A DNA stretch of 26,872 nucleotides from CAYRSS01 sp964426945 (GTDB taxonomy: Bacteria > Planctomycetota > Phycisphaerae > UBA1845): positions 1 to 26,872 of the forward strand of contig CAYRSS010000056.1 in assembly GCA_964426945.1 (NCBI GenBank), given 5' to 3'. A program made the position numbers and the translations under genes. Positions within the stretch are counted from its first letter, which is position 1, and each line of letters starts with the position of its first letter. This document shows, piece by piece, positions 15,576 to 23,772 of this stretch. The notes below the pieces were generated by a model, which saw only the letters and a list, made by a program, of their open reading frames with translations, ran no database searches and had not been told where the DNA came from.

Positions 15576-16376
15576 ATGGTCATGCCATTCGATTATGGAA
15601 TCGCCCGAGGCAGCCGCGGGCTTGGCTGGTGGGCCGCGACCATGCCCGTCGCCCTGCTGCTGGTCACGATGTCGGGCTGTCACAAGCCCTGCCCCTGCAC
15701 AGGAGATCACCAGGTGGCCTCGATCCCCACCGGCTTTGTCGACACAACCATCGAACTGCACGGCGAGACGTACAAGTACGTCGTGTACGTTCCGGACGAC
15801 TACACCCCTCAGCGGACCTGGCCCGCGGTTCTCTACATGCACGGCGCGGGCGAACGCGGCGTGGACGGTCGCGTGCACTCGCTGCACGGGCTGGGGCTGG
15901 CCATACGGAAGCACGTCGACCGCTATCCCTGCATCGTGGTGATGCCGCAGTGCCGACCGGAAGTACGCTGGGAGGGGCCGATGGTCGAACTGGCCCTGGC
16001 GACGCTCAACGCGGCCATCGAGACATATCGCATCGACGAGACCCGCATCGTGCTCACCGGCCTGTCGCTCGGGGGCTACGGGACGTGGCGGATCGCCTCG
16101 ATGCATCCGGAGCGGTTCTCCTGCGCGGTGCCGGTGTGCGGCGGTGGTGATTCGGCGTGGGCGCCGCAACTGGCGAAGCTGCCGATCTGGTGCTGGCACG
16201 GCGACGCCGACACCGTGGTACCGGCCGAACGCTCGCGCACGATGGTCGAGGCTGTCCGCGCTGCGGGGGGCGATGTTCGCTACGACGAACTGCCGGGCGT
16301 GGGGCACAACTCATGGGATCCGTGCTACCAGAATGCTGAAGTCGCTGCCTGGATGCTGGCCAATCGGCGCCGCTGA
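15576..16376 (+). CDS. lipoprotein alpha/beta-hydrolase (esterase / PHB-depolymerase-like)
   Basis: This 266-aa protein is probably a lipoprotein: a hydrophobic segment (TMPVALLLVTMSGC) ends in a lipobox with C35. The mature part is an alpha/beta hydrolase of the 'predicted peptidase'/esterase type related to polyhydroxybutyrate depolymerase and feruloyl esterase folds. Features are an oxyanion-region YMHGAGERG, nucleophile S164 in GLSLGGYG, acid D212 in WHGDADTVVP, and base H244 in GVGHNSWD, in canonical order and spacing. It probably hydrolyses ester bonds of sugar or polymer substrates at the membrane; the substrate is unknown. Two ATG codons are close together (15576 and 15582); GGGG at 15566-15569 favours the first. 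The M20 deacylase gene starts 33 nt downstream, suggesting a transcript that continues into it. Confidence 0.82.
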   Translation: MVMPFDYGIARGSRGLGWWAATMPVALLLVTMSGCHKPCPCTGDHQVASIPTGFVDTTIELHGETYKYVVYVPDDYTPQRTWPAVLYMHGAGERGVDGRVHSLHGLGLAIRKHVDRYPCIVVMPQCRPEVRWEGPMVELALATLNAAIETYRIDETRIVLTGLSLGGYGTWRIASMHPERFSCAVPVCGGGDSAWAPQLAKLPIWCWHGDADTVVPAERSRTMVEAVRAAGGDVRYDELPGVGHNSWDPCYQNAEVAAWMLANRRR

Positions 16377-16409
16377 CGCGGCCACCCGCGCTGGGGGGAA
16401 ATCCGTCGC

Positions 16410-17585
16410 ATGACCGCGATGCTGTCCGATCGTGATCTGCTCGCCCGGCTCGTGTCCTTCGACTCCACAAGCCGCTACCCGAACCGCCCCATCGCCGAGT
16501 TCATCTGCGACTACCTCAATGTGCCGGGCGTGACCATTGCCCGCAACGAGAGTGCTGACGGCGAGAAGGTGAACCTCGTCGTCCGCGTGGCGGGTGAGGA
16601 TGGAAGTTTGCCCGCCGCGGCGGGTGGCGGGCTGATCCTGTCGGGCCACATGGATGTCGTGCCCGCCGAGGAGCCGGATTGGCGGACCAACCCGTTCGAA
16701 CTCGCGGAGGACCCCGACGCCTACTACGCGCGCGGCGCCGCAGACATGAAGGGGTTTGTCGCACTGGCGATGAACGTCGCCCGCGACGCCGCGGCGGCAC
16801 GAGCGAGGATGACCGCGCCGCTGGTGCTGCTGCTGACCTTCGACGAAGAACTCGGCTTGCTCGGCGCTCAGCACTTCCAGCGGACATGGAACGGCGAATT
16901 ACCACTGCCGCGTCAAGCGATCATCGGCGAGCCGACCGAGCTGCGCGTCGTCCGGCTGCACAAGGGACATCTCAAGCTGCGGGTCACGATCCGCGGCATT
17001 CCCGCGCACAGCGCGTATCCGCACCTCGGGCGTAGCGCCATCGAGCCGGCGGCCCGGGTGATCGGTGCCCTGGCATCCCTGCGGCAATCACTCGAAGCTG
17101 AGCGCTGCCCCGCCAGCCGGCACTTTCCGCAGACGCCTTTCGTCACGCTGAACGTCGGCATGATTCGCGGCGGCTCGGCGGTCAACGTGATCCCTGACCG
17201 GTGCGTGCTGGATATCGGAGCCAGGGTGCTGCCGGGCATGGAGTCCACCTCGATCATCGGGCGGGTCCGCGAGGCGGTGGCCGCCGCCGTCGACGCGGCG
17301 GACTGCACGGTCGAGGTCCTCAACGACGGCCCGCCGCTGGAGGCGCCGGCTGACTGCGCGGTGTGCACCCGGCTGATGCACATTGTCGGGCAGGCGCGAG
17401 ACGAGGCCGTTTCCTACGCCAGCGACGCCGGCGTCTTTCAGCAGATGGGGATCGACTCGGTGCTGTATGGCCCCGGCACGATCGAGGTGGCCCACAAGCC
17501 CAACGAGTCGCTCCCGAAGGCCGAGTTCGCCGAGGCGCGGCGTGTCCTCGATCGCGTAGTGGGCGAGTTTTGCCGCAGCGCGTGA
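16410..17585 (+). CDS. argE: ArgE/DapE-family M20 amidohydrolase (acetylornithine deacetylase type)
   Basis: This 391-aa M20 metallo-amidohydrolase is most like acetylornithine deacetylase, which releases acetate from N2-acetylornithine in arginine synthesis. Metal-site residues are visible: H80 and D82 in SGHMDVVP, D112 in GAADMKG, the acidic pair E146/E147 in FDEELG, the GEPT loop, and the final His in VAHKPNES. The lid/dimerisation domain lies between, with GIPAHSAYP and the GGSAVNVIPD motif. The ATG has GGGGGGAA about 10 nt upstream. The next gene encodes formimidoylglutamate deiminase (58 nt away) rather than an arginine gene, so an N-acylglutamate substrate, for example N-formylglutamate, is a real alternative. 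The family is sure and the substrate is not. Confidence 0.85.
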   Translation: MTAMLSDRDLLARLVSFDSTSRYPNRPIAEFICDYLNVPGVTIARNESADGEKVNLVVRVAGEDGSLPAAAGGGLILSGHMDVVPAEEPDWRTNPFELAEDPDAYYARGAADMKGFVALAMNVARDAAAARARMTAPLVLLLTFDEELGLLGAQHFQRTWNGELPLPRQAIIGEPTELRVVRLHKGHLKLRVTIRGIPAHSAYPHLGRSAIEPAARVIGALASLRQSLEAERCPASRHFPQTPFVTLNVGMIRGGSAVNVIPDRCVLDIGARVLPGMESTSIIGRVREAVAAAVDAADCTVEVLNDGPPLEAPADCAVCTRLMHIVGQARDEAVSYASDAGVFQQMGIDSVLYGPGTIEVAHKPNESLPKAEFAEARRVLDRVVGEFCRSA

Positions 17586-17628
17586 AAGCCCGCACCGGCT
17601 TCCCCTCCCCTGCCGCATGCCGCCCGGG

Positions 17629-17634
17629 TAGACT
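17629..17634 (+). promoter_or_regulatory. candidate -10 element directly before hutF
   Basis: TAGACT lies 9 nt before the hutF ATG, with no recognisable -35 box and no Shine-Dalgarno sequence between it and the ATG. If used, the transcript would be nearly leaderless. The evidence is weak. Confidence 0.25.
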
Positions 17635-17643
17635 GGCCACATC

Positions 17644-18951
17644 ATGCTCCACCGCGAGATCCTTGAGGCCGACCTGACCTGGACCGGTCGGCAGTTCGAG
17701 CCGCACGTGCAGGTCGTCATCGCGCCCGACGGCACCATCGGGCACGTCGGCGCGCTGTCCGAGCGCCCGACACGCCGATTGGAAGGCCGCGCGCTGCTGC
17801 CAGGGATGATCAACGCCCACAGCCACGCGTTCCAGCGCGGGCTGCGCGGCCGCGGGGAGCGCTTCCCCTCGGGATCGGGTTCGTTCTGGACCTGGCGGGA
17901 GGAGATGTACCGCCTCGTGTCGACGATGACGGTCGATCGCCTCTATGCACTGACGCGACAGGCGTACGCCGAGATGCTCGCCGCGGGGATCACCACGGTC
18001 GGCGAGTTTCACTACCTGCACCACGACAAGTCCTGCGGGGGCTTCGCGTTTGACGAGGTCATCCTGCGGGCCGCGGCGGACGCCGGGATCCGCCTCGTGC
18101 TGCTCAGCAGCTACTACCGAACCGGCGACGTGGGCCGTGCTCTCGAAGGCGCCCAGCGGCAGTTCGACACGCCCGACGTGTCCGGCTTCTGGCGCCAGAC
18201 CGATCGGTTGGCCAACCTGCTGGACGGACGAACCCAAAGCATCGGCGTCGCGCCGCACAGCGTGCGCGCCGTGCCGATCGAGGACATCGTCGAGATTCAC
18301 GCGGAAGCCCTGCGCCGCGGGATGGTCTGCCACATGCACGTCGAGGAGGTGCGCGGCGAGATCGAGTCCTGCCGGCGGGCACACTACATGACGCCGATGG
18401 CGCTGCTCACGGGGCGGCTGCGGATTGGTCCCGAGTTCACCGCCGTGCACTGCACCCATACCGAGACCGGCGACATGCGCCGGCTCACCTCCGCCGGCGG
18501 CAACGTCTGCCTGTGCCCGATCACCGAGGGCAACCTCGGCGACGGCATCGCCGACGTGCCGAGCATTCGCCGCCTCGGCGGTCGCATCTGCATCGGCACG
18601 GACCTCAACTCCCGACTCGATATGGCAGAGGAGCTTCGCTGGCTCGAGTACGTGCAGCGCGTCCGCGGCGAGCGTCGCGGGGTCCTGGTCACACCAGAAG
18701 GCGACCTGGGCCCGGCCCTCTTCGCCTGCGCCACGACAGCCGGCGCGCGATCGCTGGGCCTGCGCGCCGGCGCCATCACCTCCGGGGCCCTCGCCGACTT
18801 CTTCACGCTGAACCTCGGCCACGACACGCTGGCGGGCTGGACACCGGAAACGCTGCTGGATTCCTTCCTTCTCGGGGGTTCGCCCGCGACGATTGACGCG
18901 GTCTGTGTAGGCGGATCGTGGATGTCGACGGCCGCGAGATCGGCCGATTGA
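17644..18951 (+). CDS. hutF: formimidoylglutamate deiminase
   Basis: This 435-aa amidohydrolase-superfamily protein fits HutF, which deiminates N-formimidoyl-L-glutamate to N-formyl-L-glutamate plus ammonia in histidine breakdown. Evidence: the metal motif NAHSHAFQRGLRG (H59, H61), the HutF-typical SFWTWREEMYRLVSTMT, VGEFHYLHHD, the third metal His region MVCHMHVEEV, AVHCTHTE, and the late GTDLNSRLDMAEELRWLEY carrying the metal Asp. The HutF family usually reads HVAEQ where this has HVEEV, a small deviation. Length is normal. There is no clear SD before the ATG. No other hut gene (hutH, hutU, hutI, hutG) lies in the window, and the preceding gene is an M20 deacylase. It could be a close deaminase paralogue, but the TWREEMYR and FHYLHH blocks favour HutF. 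Confidence 0.85.
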   Translation: MLHREILEADLTWTGRQFEPHVQVVIAPDGTIGHVGALSERPTRRLEGRALLPGMINAHSHAFQRGLRGRGERFPSGSGSFWTWREEMYRLVSTMTVDRLYALTRQAYAEMLAAGITTVGEFHYLHHDKSCGGFAFDEVILRAAADAGIRLVLLSSYYRTGDVGRALEGAQRQFDTPDVSGFWRQTDRLANLLDGRTQSIGVAPHSVRAVPIEDIVEIHAEALRRGMVCHMHVEEVRGEIESCRRAHYMTPMALLTGRLRIGPEFTAVHCTHTETGDMRRLTSAGGNVCLCPITEGNLGDGIADVPSIRRLGGRICIGTDLNSRLDMAEELRWLEYVQRVRGERRGVLVTPEGDLGPALFACATTAGARSLGLRAGAITSGALADFFTLNLGHDTLAGWTPETLLDSFLLGGSPATIDAVCVGGSWMSTAARSAD

Positions 18952-18975
18952 CTTTCGGTTCCGCGGGCCTACCCT
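18948..18975 (+). promoter_or_regulatory. candidate valS promoter overlapping the hutF stop
   Basis: TTGACT (18948-18953) overlaps the hutF TGA stop. After a 16-nt spacer comes TACCCT (18970-18975), about 73 nt before the valS ATG. The -35 is good and the -10 is poor. Confidence 0.3.
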
Positions 18976-19048
18976 GACGACTCCAGATCGCTCACGACTA
19001 CGCGTCCGCCGACAGCGCGTCGTCTGATGCGCAGGACGCCCCTGACCC

Positions 19049-22000
19049 ATGGACCCTATGCCAGAAAACATCCAACTCGAATCCGTCTATGACCCTCGGA
19101 GCGTCGAGCCGGAGATCTACGCGCGGTGGGAGTCCGCCGGCGCGTTCGTCTCGCGCCCGGACGGCCGGCCCCACGACGAGACCTACTGCATCGTCATCCC
19201 TCCGCCGAACGTCACCGGTGCGCTGCACCTGGGGCATGCCCTGAACAACACGCTCCAGGACATCCTCGTGCGGTACCACCGCATGCGCGGCTTCAACACG
19301 CTCTGGCAGCCGGGGACCGACCACGCAGGCATCGCGACGCAGGCCGTGGTCGAGCGTCGGATCCGAGAGACGGAGGGCAAGACCCGCCACCAGGTCGGCC
19401 GGGAAGAGCTGGTTCGCCGAATCTGGTCGTGGAAGGACGAGTACGAGCGGCGGATCATCTCGCAGCTCAAGCTGATGGGCTGTTCGTGCGACTGGTCGCG
19501 GACCCGCTTCACGCTGGACGACGGCCTGGCCCGCGCGGTGCGCAAGCTGTTTTTTGACCTCTTCCGCGACGGCCTCATCTTCCGCGGCAAGCGCCTGGTG
19601 AACTGGGACACCGAACTGCAGACCGCCGTCTCCAACGACGAGATGTACCACGAAGAAGTGGACGGCAGCTTCTGGCATATCCGTTACCCTGTGCTCGAGC
19701 CGCGGCCCGGCGAACCGGCCCACGTGGTCATCGCCACGACACGCCCGGAAACCATGCTCGGCGACGTGGCGGTGGCCGTGAACCCCGATCCGGCCGGTGC
19801 GTTTGACTCCCGGGAGGCGGCGCTCGCGGCGGAACTGGCCGCAGCCGCGGACAAGGACCGCGCCGAGGTCGAGCGCCGGCTGGAAGCGCTGCGCGACCGC
19901 CGGGCAACACACCTGGCCGGGCTGACGAAGCTGCGCGACATGGCCCTCGCCGGTCGCCGGCTGCAGCTTCCGCTGGTGGACCGCGACATTCCGCTGATCG
20001 CCGACGATTGGGCCGACCCGACGCTCGGGAGCGGTTGCGTCAAGATCACCCCGGCGCACGACCCGAACGACTATGAAGTCGGCCGGCGGCACGCGCTGCC
20101 GATGATCAACGTGCTCACGCCCGACGGCCGGATCGCGCCGATCATCGAAACCGACGGCGTGGTCAACGCCAAGAGCAGCCGCTACGAAGGGCTCGCCTTC
20201 AACACCGAGGGGCGCACCCGTGTGGTGGAGGACCTTGACGGCCTCGGCCTCCTTGAACAGGTCGAACCCAAGAAGATCGATCTCGGCTTCAGCGACCGCA
20301 GCAAGACGCCGATCGAGCCGTTCCTCTCCGACCAGTGGTTCGTGCGAATGGACGATGCCGCGGGCAAGGGCATCCTCCTGGGCGACGGCTCGCGGGCGAA
20401 GGGTCTTGCCCAGGCGGCGATGGACGCCGTGCAGCGCGGCGACGTCCGCTTCTTCCCCGGGCGCTATGCCAAGAGCTATCTCGACTGGCTGGGTGAGAAG
20501 CGCGACTGGTGCATCAGCCGTCAGCTCTGGTGGGGACACCAGATTCCCATCTGGCGGGCCGTGTTCCGCGCGGGCGCCGACACCGCCGGCGCCGAGGCGA
20601 GGATCGCCCAGCTGATCGACCGGAGCCTGGCGGCGTCGCAGCGTGTGCAGCTCAGCGATTCGGCCTACGAGATCGTCTACTGCCTGTCGCCGGAGGTCAG
20701 CGACGAGGACGTGCGCTTCCTCGAGGCCAACGGCTTCGTGCAGGATCCGGACGTGCTCGACACGTGGTTCAGCTCGCAGCTCTGGCCCTTCAGCACACTG
20801 GGGTGGCCCGACCGCACCGAGCACCTGGCCCAGTACTACCCCGGCAGCGTGCTGGTCACGACGCGCGACATCATCACCCTGTGGGTGGCGCGCATGGTGC
20901 TCAGCGGGCTCTACGCTGTTGGGAAGGCGCCCTTCGACCGCGTGTACATCACGCCGAAGGTCCTCGACGGCCGCGGCGACACGATGAGCAAGTCCAAGGG
21001 CAACGGCGTGGACCCGGTGGACATCATCCACGTCTACGGGGCCGACGCGCTGCGCTACAGCATGGCCGACATGACCACGGAATCGCAGGATATCCGCATG
21101 CCGGTCGAGTACCTCTGCCCCCATTGCGGCAAGCTGACCGACCAGGGCTCGGCCCTCAAGAAGGAAGAGCAGGCCCGCAAGTCACGCGGGGAAAAGCTCA
21201 GCCGCAAGATCATGCCGTTCGACTGCCACGTGGTGCAGTGCCTGCACAAAGAGTGCGGCAAGTCGTTCGCCACGCAGTGGGCCGCGGAGAACCTCAAGAG
21301 CCAGCACGGCCTGGCCCGCGAAACCAGCGAGAAGTTCGAAATCGGCCGCAACTTCTGCAACAAGCTGTGGAACGCGGCCCGCTACGCCTTCATGAACCTG
21401 CAGGGTACGACCTGCGAGCGGCTGGACCCCGCCGCGCTGGCGCCGGAAGACCGCTGGATCCTCTCGCGCCTCTCGCAGACCATCTGCACCTTCCACGAGC
21501 AGATGGCGGAGTATCAGTATTCAGCAACCGTCAAGACACTCCGCGAGTTCTTCTGGGATTCGCTGTGCGACTGGTACATCGAGTTAACCAAGCCGCGGCT
21601 GGTCGAGGGAGAGACCGGCGACTCGGCAGGGGCTGCGCGGCAGGTGCTGGCGTTCTGCCTCGACCAGGTGCTTCGCCTGTGGCACCCGGTGATCCCGTTC
21701 ATCACCGAGCGCCTCTGGATGCAGCTCGAGTCGCTGGTGCCGCAGCGCGGCCTGCCGGGCATCGCGGAACTGCGGTGCGGCACGCCGCTGATCGCCGCCG
21801 CCTTCCCGCCGGCGGAAGGGTACCCGGCGCTGGAGGCCCCGCAGATCGACAAGGTCTTCGGCGAGATTCAGGACGTGGTCCGCGGCGTGCGCGACCTGCG
21901 GTCGCAGTGCAACGTGTCGCCCAAGCAGGCGGTGCGGGCGACCGTGGCCATGCCGGAAACGGATCGCGCGTCGTTCGAGGCCAGCGCCCACATCGTGCTG

Positions 22001-22306
22001 CGGATGGCGAACCTGGCCCAGTTGAGCGTCGAGCCCGGCGCCCGCCGCCCCGCCAACGCCGGAAGCATCGCCGTTCGCGGGCTGCGGATCTTCGTGCACG
22101 ACATCAGCGACGACGCCGCGGAGCGCACCCGCACCACCGCATCGCTGGCCGAGGTGACCAAGCAAATCGAGGGCAAAGAGCGCAAGCTGTCCAACGAGAG
22201 CTTCGTCCGCAACGCCAACCCCGAGGTGGTCGCGGCGGAGCGGGCTCGCCTGGTCGAACTGACCGCCCAGCGGCAGGCGCTGGAGGCGCACCTGGCGGAG
22301 CTATAG
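19049..22306 (+). CDS. valS: valyl-tRNA synthetase with two insertions
   Basis: This 1085-aa class-I synthetase charges tRNA-Val. Signatures are PPPNVTGALHLGHALNNTLQD (HIGH equivalent HLGH near residue 59), the editing (CP1) domain with ATTRPETMLGDVAVAVNP and GSGCVKITPAHDPNDYEVG, the WCISRQLWWGHQIP block, DTWFSSQLWPFSTLGWP, and the KMSKS-like TMSKS at 645-649. Two unusual insertions are seen. An Ala/Glu/Arg-rich helical stretch of about 50 residues (about 248-300) sits inside the editing domain. A segment after the KMSKS loop carries a probable zinc ribbon (C690-P-H-C693 and C731-x4-C736). The anticodon-binding domain (EIGRNFCNKLWNAARY onward) and a C-terminal coiled coil (about 1030-1085) complete the protein. 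Length is about 130 aa above E. coli ValS. ATG 19058 is an equally possible start three codons on. Confidence 0.95.
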   Translation: MDPMPENIQLESVYDPRSVEPEIYARWESAGAFVSRPDGRPHDETYCIVIPPPNVTGALHLGHALNNTLQDILVRYHRMRGFNTLWQPGTDHAGIATQAVVERRIRETEGKTRHQVGREELVRRIWSWKDEYERRIISQLKLMGCSCDWSRTRFTLDDGLARAVRKLFFDLFRDGLIFRGKRLVNWDTELQTAVSNDEMYHEEVDGSFWHIRYPVLEPRPGEPAHVVIATTRPETMLGDVAVAVNPDPAGAFDSREAALAAELAAAADKDRAEVERRLEALRDRRATHLAGLTKLRDMALAGRRLQLPLVDRDIPLIADDWADPTLGSGCVKITPAHDPNDYEVGRRHALPMINVLTPDGRIAPIIETDGVVNAKSSRYEGLAFNTEGRTRVVEDLDGLGLLEQVEPKKIDLGFSDRSKTPIEPFLSDQWFVRMDDAAGKGILLGDGSRAKGLAQAAMDAVQRGDVRFFPGRYAKSYLDWLGEKRDWCISRQLWWGHQIPIWRAVFRAGADTAGAEARIAQLIDRSLAASQRVQLSDSAYEIVYCLSPEVSDEDVRFLEANGFVQDPDVLDTWFSSQLWPFSTLGWPDRTEHLAQYYPGSVLVTTRDIITLWVARMVLSGLYAVGKAPFDRVYITPKVLDGRGDTMSKSKGNGVDPVDIIHVYGADALRYSMADMTTESQDIRMPVEYLCPHCGKLTDQGSALKKEEQARKSRGEKLSRKIMPFDCHVVQCLHKECGKSFATQWAAENLKSQHGLARETSEKFEIGRNFCNKLWNAARYAFMNLQGTTCERLDPAALAPEDRWILSRLSQTICTFHEQMAEYQYSATVKTLREFFWDSLCDWYIELTKPRLVEGETGDSAGAARQVLAFCLDQVLRLWHPVIPFITERLWMQLESLVPQRGLPGIAELRCGTPLIAAAFPPAEGYPALEAPQIDKVFGEIQDVVRGVRDLRSQCNVSPKQAVRATVAMPETDRASFEASAHIVLRMANLAQLSVEPGARRPANAGSIAVRGLRIFVHDISDDAAERTRTTASLAEVTKQIEGKERKLSNESFVRNANPEVVAAERARLVELTAQRQALEAHLAEL

Positions 22307-22355
22307 ATCTGGTATCGCCCAACCGCCTGTGCGGTGACGCAGCGAGGAGCAGCGC

Positions 22356-23573
22356 GTGTCGATCATCGAGAACACGGCCGAAACTGACGTTCAGGCGCTT
22401 GAGCGTCTTGTCGTGGAAAACGACGACATGCTTGCCTTGGAGGAGCAGGTCGGCCGGTTCAACATTTTCGACGCGCTGAACATCGCCCGCGTCGAGATCA
22501 GGCACAGCAACTTCCTGTCGTGGATCCTGACCCCCGGCGAAAGCCACGGCCAGGGCGACTACTTCCTCAAGGCCCTGCTGATGGACCTGCTCCGCAAGGC
22601 GCGGCAGCAGGGTGCGACGCCGCCCATAAGCCCCGTAGAGTTGGACGGCGCCGATCTGCGGGGTGTTGAGGTCCGTCGCGAGTGGCGGGGCATCGACCTG
22701 CTCATTACCTGCGACGAGCCGGGGTTCGTGATTGCCGTCGAAAACAAGGTCGACAGCGGCGAGCACAGCAACCAGCTCCAGCGGTACGCACAGATCGTGG
22801 CAGGCGAGTTCCCAGGGGCGAAGACGCTGTTTGTCTACCTCACCCCCGAAGGCGACGAGGCCAGCGGCGACGACTGGGTGAGCTACAGCTATGCCGATCT
22901 GCACCGCGTTTTCTCGCGCACGCGAAAAACCAACGTCGGCGCCCTGGGCGGCGACGTCGCTGTTTTCCTGGACCACTACCTCAGCCTGATCGGGAACCGA
23001 TTCATGGAGAACGAGGAAATCGATAAGCTGTGCCGGCAGATTTACGCCAATCACCGTCGAGCGCTCGACCTGATCTGGGAACGGGTCGGTACGCCGTCGT
23101 CAGCGCTGATCGGACGCGTCCGGGACTGGATCGAGCAGCATTCGGATCAGTGGTTGCTCGTGGCGGTGAAGCCGAAGGAAGTGGAATTTATCCCGGTAGC
23201 ATGGAATAGGATGCTGCCGCCGATCGGCAGGCGCAAGACGTTCAAGCCGGAGCACTGGATGACCGTGCGGCTCAGGGCGGAGGAAAGAAAGTTACGTCTG
23301 TATGTGATGGTGTGTCCTGTCACGGATGGCGCGATTCGCCGGCGGTTGCTCGAAAGACTGCTCGACGACAGGAAGGAATTCGGGTTCTCCAGCTCGATGA
23401 AGAAGCTGACCGAAGAGTGGACATCGGTGTTGTCCGACGGTGTCTACCCCCTCCCCGAAGAGGAGGAGCCCGATCTTGACGCCGCCGTGGAGCACGTCGA
23501 GAAGCGCCTGGCCGAGTTCCTGAAGCAGACCGCGGGCCTGCCTCACGCCGTCGCCGCGTTGTTCGCTCCCTAG
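22356..23573 (+). CDS. PD-(D/E)XK nuclease superfamily protein
   Basis: This 405-aa protein has an N-terminal region matching the PD-(D/E)XK_4 type of nuclease-like proteins: FNIFDALNIARVEIRHSNFL then SWILTPGESHGQGDYFLKALL, then D114 in RGIDLLI, E129-N-K131 in VIAVENKVDSGEH, and NQLQRY (139-144), which together make the D...ExK...Q catalytic pattern. The C-terminal 230 residues have no motif I recognise and end in an acidic stretch (PEEEEPDLDAAVEHVEKRL). Family members occur in phage-defence and restriction contexts, but here there is no methyltransferase, helicase or other defence gene beside it. The GTG start is well placed: AGGAG (22345-22349) lies 6 nt upstream. It begins 49 nt after valS, so it may be read through from valS. 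The enzymatic role is inferred. Confidence 0.78.
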   Translation: MSIIENTAETDVQALERLVVENDDMLALEEQVGRFNIFDALNIARVEIRHSNFLSWILTPGESHGQGDYFLKALLMDLLRKARQQGATPPISPVELDGADLRGVEVRREWRGIDLLITCDEPGFVIAVENKVDSGEHSNQLQRYAQIVAGEFPGAKTLFVYLTPEGDEASGDDWVSYSYADLHRVFSRTRKTNVGALGGDVAVFLDHYLSLIGNRFMENEEIDKLCRQIYANHRRALDLIWERVGTPSSALIGRVRDWIEQHSDQWLLVAVKPKEVEFIPVAWNRMLPPIGRRKTFKPEHWMTVRLRAEERKLRLYVMVCPVTDGAIRRRLLERLLDDRKEFGFSSSMKKLTEEWTSVLSDGVYPLPEEEEPDLDAAVEHVEKRLAEFLKQTAGLPHAVAALFAP

Positions 23574-23772
23574 CGATGGCGTGCCGCGACTCGCCCGACG
23601 CCGGCCCGTGGGGACGCAGGCCGCTACACTGGCGCTGACACCCACCCGCGCTTCCCGGGCACGGATTCGCTGGCCCGTTTCAGCCCTCCCAACCGATCAA
23701 GACCGAAAGGCCCTGCCGCCCTCCCGCGCACGCGGTGCGCCGGGGCGGCCGCGGTCGCACCGGTGCCTGGCC

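Noticed and set aside
17320..19071. 583-codon open frame antisense to hutF
   Set aside because: It is a shadow of the real plus-strand genes, with no motif and no SD, and it runs across two unrelated genes.
18998..21124. 708-codon open frame antisense to valS
   Set aside because: Long antisense frames are expected in GC-rich genes. Composition is Arg/His/Asp-rich with no domain, and the valS frame on the plus strand is unambiguous.
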